Part shown: in pieces, positions 61,802 through 64,000 of the stretch
Position numbering within the stretch: position 1 is the first letter of the stretch
How the letters are laid out: each line of letters starts with the position of its first letter
Assembly (NCBI RefSeq): GCF_001861355.1
Contig: NZ_MASN01000060.1
Location: 124,001 to 188,000 of the forward strand
Length of the DNA: 64,000 bases
Source: Natrialba sp. SSL1
GTDB lineage: Archaea; Halobacteriota; Halobacteria; Halobacteriales; Natrialbaceae
Direction of reading: 5' to 3'
Translations under genes and position numbers: made by a program
Notes under the pieces: model-generated
Databases searched by the model: none
Seen by the model: only the letters and a program-made list of their open reading frames with translations
Told to the model about the DNA's origin: nothing

Positions 61802-62941
61802 ATGCCTATGAACGGTGCCGACGAGGGCGGCACGGGTGACGAGTCTCTGACGGACGAACAGTCGTACGCTCGAGACGAAGAGCCGCCATACAGTCGCGAA
61901 CGAGAGCAAGAGCGCGAGCGTGAGCACGGTAGCAATGGCGTGGAAGAGGGTGAGGGTGAGGGTAAAGGTGAAGACGAACGAATCACCGTCGATCCGTCAC
62001 TGACGGGCGCTGATTCTGCGGGGGACTCGAGTCGACGCGCAGACACGACACGTGCGGCCACTCCAACCGCACCCGGTGGTCCACCCGGACGGGACCCAGG
62101 GAGAGACGGCCCCACACCAGGTGCGAACGCACACCGAAACTGGTTCGGGCTGCTGGTCGGCCTCGCGGTCGCTGCCTTTCTGACGGCTGCGATCACGGTC
62201 CTCACACAGGACGCCATCGAACCGGTGCTCGGCGTCACGGCCCTCGGTATCGGCTTCGCCGCGGCGGCGGGCATCGCCCGAACCAGTGCGCCGTGGCTCT
62301 TCGAGGCACTGAGTGCCGCATGGGTCGAACACCGCCGCTCGGTCTGGGTCGCCACCGGCATGTTCGCAGTTGGAATCGCCATCGGCATCGCCCTCCTGCT
62401 CGCCGGCGTCAACCTGCTCGAAATCGTCGCCGAACTGCTCGAGGAAGAACTGCTGCCCGAACTCGAGGACGAGCAAGCGAACGGGGAACTCGAGTTCACC
62501 GCAACGTTCTTCATCCAGAACAACTCGGTGCCGTTCCTCATGGCGATCGGCGGCGCGCTCACGCTCGGCCTGCTCACGGCCTTCATCATGGTGTTCAACG
62601 GAATTATCGTGGGCAACGTGAGCGCTGCTGCCGCGGAGATCGCTGGAGTTGACTTCATCCTCGCCGCGCTCGTCCCGCACGGCATCTTCGAACTGCCGGC
62701 GCTGTTTCTGGCCGCGGGCGTCGGCTTTCGGCTGCTCTCGCGGTTCGGCCAGCGCGTGCTCGGCTCACGGAATGCGTTTTTCACCCGGCCGTATCTGGTC
62801 CGGACTGCGCTGTTCGTCCTCTTCGCCTGGCTGTTGCTCGTCCTCGCCGCGTTCGTCGAGACCTACGTGACGCCGGAGCTACTCGAGGTGCTCTTTGCGG
62901 ACCTACTCGAGGGACCGGATGATGCGCCGGTGACACCCTAA
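61802..62941 (+). CDS. Stage II sporulation protein M (SpoIIM/DUF95) family membrane protein
   Basis: A 379-residue protein. The N-terminal 110 residues are charged and low complexity. Helices start at about 115, and the SpoIIM domain occupies about 170-365: FFIQNNSVPFLMAIGGA, NGIIVGNVSAAAA and ALVPHGIFELPALFLAAG are the family signature. In bacteria SpoIIM belongs to a septal peptidoglycan hydrolase complex; haloarchaea lack peptidoglycan, so the role is unknown. Start 61802 or 61808. Ends 9 bases before the converging kinase gene. Confidence 0.9.
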   Translation: MPMNGADEGGTGDESLTDEQSYARDEEPPYSREREQEREREHGSNGVEEGEGEGKGEDERITVDPSLTGADSAGDSSRRADTTRAATPTAPGGPPGRDPGRDGPTPGANAHRNWFGLLVGLAVAAFLTAAITVLTQDAIEPVLGVTALGIGFAAAAGIARTSAPWLFEALSAAWVEHRRSVWVATGMFAVGIAIGIALLLAGVNLLEIVAELLEEELLPELEDEQANGELEFTATFFIQNNSVPFLMAIGGALTLGLLTAFIMVFNGIIVGNVSAAAAEIAGVDFILAALVPHGIFELPALFLAAGVGFRLLSRFGQRVLGSRNAFFTRPYLVRTALFVLFAWLLLVLAAFVETYVTPELLEVLFADLLEGPDDAPVTP

Positions 62942-62950
62942 CTGAAGTGT

Positions 62951-64000
62951 TCACGCGTCGGCTGCCGGAAGTGTGAACGAAAACGTCGATCCCGCTTCGG
63001 GGTCGGAGTCCACCCAAATATCGCCTCCGTGGCGTTCGACAACTCGTCGACAGAGTGCGAGGCCAATTCCTGCCCCTTCGTACTCCTCGTGGCTATGGAG
63101 TCGCTGGAACACCTCGAAGACCCGGTCTGTCTCTTCGTGATCGATACCGATTCCCTCGTCGCTCACCGAAAGAATCCACTCGTCCTCGTCACGTGTCGCA
63201 GAGAGTGTCACTCGGGGATTCTCCTCGCCGCTGTACTGAAGAGCGTTTTCCAGTAGATTCTGGAAGAGTTGACGGAGTTGACTGGCGTCACCGCTGACAG
63301 TCGGCAGCGGTTCAGCGGTGATTTCGGCATCAGTTTCGTCGATCCGCACACTGAGGTCCGTCAAGACATCGTCCAGCACTGCGTTGAGGTCGACCGAATC
63401 GAAGGACGCCCCCTGTGTTTCGACTCTGGAGTACGCGAGAAGTCCCTCGATCATCGCCTCCATCCGCTCGGCACCGTCAACTGCGAACTCGATGAACGTC
63501 TCGGCGTCGTCGTCAAGGTCGTCGCCGTAGCGACTCTCGAGCAGTTGTAGATATCTCGTGACCATCCGTAACGGCTCTTGGAGGTCGTGAGAGGCAACGT
63601 GGGCGAACTGCTGGAGGCGCTCGTTAGATTCTTCCAACCGCCGCTGATACTCGTATCGATCAGTGATGTCGAAATGGGCAACAGCGACGTATCTCTGCTC
63701 ACCGTTCGTGAACGATGCTGCTCGCATGAGGAACCACCGACGTGTGTTGGGAGAGTGACACGGATACTCGAACTCGAAGAGATCTCGGTCGCCCGTTAGA
63801 ATCTCGGACAACCCGGTGGCAGCTGCTTGTGCTTCCTCCGTGTTCGCCTGTCTGGTGATCGTAAGGTAGTTGGTTCCGATCGTATCCGGTTGCAGTTCGA
63901 TATCGTTCGCCTCCCCGAACTCCTGCCATGCACGGTTTGTATACAGGATTGTCCCGTCGTCATCGAGGATTGCAAAGTTGATCGGGAGTGTATCCACAGC
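62951..64000 (-). CDS. PAS domain sensor histidine kinase, 3' part (5' end outside window)
   Basis: About 349 residues are in the window and the frame runs off the end (a GTG at 63997 is internal). A PAS domain (about 1-110: INFAILDDDGTILYTNRAW) and a short coiled coil lead to the HisKA box with His137 in VASHDLQEPLR. The HATPase domain follows: LFQNLLENALQYS (N box), SDEGIGI (G1) and GIGLALCRRVVERHGG (G2). It phosphorylates an unseen response regulator. The missing N-terminus may hold more sensor domains. Confidence 0.95.
   Translation of the reverse strand, partial: AVDTLPINFAILDDDGTILYTNRAWQEFGEANDIELQPDTIGTNYLTITRQANTEEAQAAATGLSEILTGDRDLFEFEYPCHSPNTRRWFLMRAASFTNGEQRYVAVAHFDITDRYEYQRRLEESNERLQQFAHVASHDLQEPLRMVTRYLQLLESRYGDDLDDDAETFIEFAVDGAERMEAMIEGLLAYSRVETQGASFDSVDLNAVLDDVLTDLSVRIDETDAEITAEPLPTVSGDASQLRQLFQNLLENALQYSGEENPRVTLSATRDEDEWILSVSDEGIGIDHEETDRVFEVFQRLHSHEEYEGAGIGLALCRRVVERHGGDIWVDSDPEAGSTFSFTLPAADA

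Noticed and set aside
61802-62941. Sporulation function from the SpoIIM name
   Set aside because: The family is widespread in non-sporulating archaea; the name reflects only sequence family.

Overview
The window is a stretch of haloarchaeal chromosome (class Halobacteria; Natrialbales is my inference from gene content, not from a marker comparison). The supporting signs are high GC, strongly acidic proteins, many twin-arginine lipoproteins, a PGF-CTERM protein, archaeal information-processing genes (RadA, Hjc, SRP54/FtsY, prefoldin alpha, eIF6, L31e, L39e), short or absent 5' leaders behind TATA boxes, and an intron-containing tRNA. Genes are dense on both strands. No rRNA, CRISPR array or replication origin was recognised.

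Region by region: 1-8.1 kb holds an aminotransferase tail, a threonine-aldolase-type lyase, membrane proteins, an M29 aminopeptidase, a universal stress protein, an SDR dehydrogenase, a cupredoxin-like lipoprotein, and a coupled VOC dioxygenase/esterase pair (MhqO/MhqD-like) behind a palindrome-rich promoter. 8.4-16.9 kb holds several Tat lipoproteins (one almost entirely Asp/Glu/Gly), tRNA-Arg(TCT) with a 29-nt intron, UPF0200 and UPF0201 proteins, SRP54 and a dihydrolipoamide-dehydrogenase-like flavoenzyme. 17-22.7 kb holds two divergent rhodaneses, a ferritin-like protein, ThiM-ThiE, a GNAT acetyltransferase and a lipoprotein. 22.8-27.2 kb is a translation/secretion gene string read leftwards: L39e, L31e, eIF6, DUF6159 membrane protein, prefoldin alpha, FtsY. 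27.2-33.4 kb holds a secreted HExxH protein, a DsrE-like protein, ThpR, a TPR protein, DUF424 and a beta-propeller protein. 33.5-34.9 kb is a TnpB-only IS200/IS605-type element with a tiny ribbon-helix-helix-like ORF coupled upstream of tnpB. 35-48.9 kb holds RadA, the SufU and SufS iron-sulfur assembly proteins, two cobalamin-type substrate-binding proteins, PspAB-like, SWIM-finger and AidB-like proteins, Hjc, a CPBP protease and DoxX.

49.1-55.7 kb is the accessory part and the most unusual. A DUF4157 (extracellular contractile injection system, eCIS, core domain) protein, an unknown partner and a decayed second DUF4157 copy are read leftwards. A two-ATPase-domain AAA+ protein of the type found in eCIS loci is read rightwards from the same AT-rich intergenic region. 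No sheath, tube or baseplate genes are visible here. 55.7-64 kb returns to housekeeping: adenosylhomocysteinase and a methylthioadenosine/SAH deaminase flanking a GPPAHA-repeat secreted protein, then an FkbM methyltransferase, an APH-type phosphotransferase, a SpoIIM-type membrane protein and the 3' part of a PAS histidine kinase.

Functional links: SufS and SufU supply Fe-S clusters, and two rhodaneses and a DsrE protein suggest further sulfur traffic. ThiM and ThiE are translationally coupled. SRP54 and FtsY make the co-translational targeting pair. RadA and Hjc are both recombination proteins. One sequence-wide signal stands out: the palindrome ACTCGAGT occurs more than 40 times in this 64 kb, where about one is expected.
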